Translations under genes and position numbers: made by a program | The notes under the pieces: generated by a model | The model's input: only the letters and a program-made list of their open reading frames with translations | Database searches by the model: none | Told to the model about the DNA's origin: nothing | Assembly: GCA_902984215.1 (NCBI GenBank) | Contig: CADWAF010000263.1 | Location: 1 to 19,217, forward strand | Direction of reading: 5' to 3' | Source: Willaertia magna | Taxonomy: Eukaryota; Heterolobosea; Eutetramitea; Acrasida; Naegleriidae | Length of the DNA: 19,217 bases | Shown: positions 18,847 to 19,217 of the stretch, piece after piece | Layout of the letters: each line of letters begins with the position of its first letter | Numbering within the stretch: the first letter of the stretch is position 1

Positions 18847-19217
18847 CTAAATACCTTTTCCGAGTTCACCATGGCTTTGTTCGTAGTAGTTTTGAATTGT
18901 ATTGATGGGAAAACGTGATTTGAAATCCAATTCTAAAGTGTTTGGTGAAAATTGATTTTGTTGCAATCTTCTAAGAGCTGCAAATGCAATCATTACAGCA
19001 TTGTCTGTACAATGTGAAATTGGTGATAAATACAAATTAAAGTCTTTCTTTGAAGTTAATCTGTGCAAATTACTTCTTAAATATGAATTTGAGGAAACAC
19101 CACCCGACACAATTAATGTTTTCGTCCGACTAGCACAAGTATTTAAAGCCAATTCTAATTTATCTAATATATGGGTACAAGCGGTGTATTGGAATGAAGC
19201 AGCTATATCTCTTACTT
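18847..19217 (-). CDS. OSGEPL1/Qri7 second copy, 3' end only (runs off window)
   Basis: The last 123 codons and stop of a second mitochondrial t6A synthase gene are seen on the minus strand, still open at the window edge. The coding sequence is identical to the end of the gene at 5808-7139, including VSGGVSSN and HCTDNAVMIAFAAL; only the stop differs (TAG here, TAA there). Whether the rest exists cannot be seen: it may be a full duplicate, a 3' fragment, or an assembly artefact at a contig end. As in copy 1 it lies 38 nt upstream of the phosphoesterase start. Confidence 0.8.
   Translation of the reverse strand, partial: VRDIAASFQYTACTHILDKLELALNTCASRTKTLIVSGGVSSNSYLRSNLHRLTSKKDFNLYLSPISHCTDNAVMIAFAALRRLQQNQFSPNTLELDFKSRFPINTIQNYYEQSHGELGKGI

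Larger units (their letters stand above)
17617..19217. repeat. Segmental duplication, copy 2
   Basis: This is the direct repeat of 4581-6178, truncated only by the window end. By manual alignment: 25 substitutions and one 3-bp indel in phosphoesterase exons, a few changes in introns and 3' region, 10 mismatches in the 20 bp at 18830-18849, and none in the final 368 bp (18850-19217 against 5811-6178). The left edge abuts the coiled-coil ORF. Confidence 0.95.

Overview
The window is an AT-rich (roughly 30% GC by eye) segment of a nuclear genome from a unicellular eukaryote. The standard genetic code fits: TAA, TAG and TGA all end recognisable genes. Spliceosomal GT-AG introns are present and all are very short (38-48 nt). 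Start codons sit behind A-rich leaders and spacers are often under 100 bp. The gene set (RWP-RK protein, mitochondrial Qri7/OSGEPL1, NMD3, TFIIIC, MPDU1, bacterial/archaeal-type glutamine synthetase I) with this compactness suggests a free-living amoeboid or flagellate protist, for example a heterolobosean (Naegleria-like) or an amoebozoan. That placement is inference only.

Layout: (1) 1-4480, plus strand: 3' part of MPDU1, a GCK-III (MST3/MST4/SvkA-type) Ste20 kinase, and a glutamine synthetase I. (2) 4711-10182, minus strand: an MPPED-type metallophosphoesterase (4 exons), mitochondrial tRNA t6A synthase OSGEPL1/Qri7, 60S export adaptor NMD3, and an RWP-RK transcription factor. NMD3, OSGEPL1 and the phosphoesterase are packed with spacers of 5 and 38 nt. 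(3) 10183-11105: the only long non-coding stretch, a divergent upstream region with a 10-bp-periodic TTGTAAAT-like array. (4) 11106-17118, plus strand: a 5.4-kb intronless gene for the largest TFIIIC subunit, then an unrecognised small gene. (5) 17159-19217, minus strand: a coiled-coil ORF, a second intact phosphoesterase gene, and the 3' end of a second OSGEPL1 copy that runs off the window.

The main unusual structure is a segmental duplication: 17617-19217 repeats 4581-6178 in the same orientation, about 13 kb apart. The phosphoesterase parts differ by about 2-3%, all exons and splice sites are intact in both, and amino-acid changes are concentrated in exon 2. The 20 bp around the OSGEPL1 stop codon differ at half the positions, yet the next 368 bp of OSGEPL1 are identical. 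This mosaic suggests gene conversion or an assembly effect. The duplication's left edge supplies the start codon of the coiled-coil ORF.

Most single-copy genes are housekeeping: N-glycan/GPI precursor use (MPDU1), nitrogen assimilation (GS), mitochondrial tRNA modification (OSGEPL1), ribosome export (NMD3) and Pol III transcription (TFIIIC). I see no mobile element, tRNA gene or CRISPR array, and no multi-gene system beyond the duplicated block.
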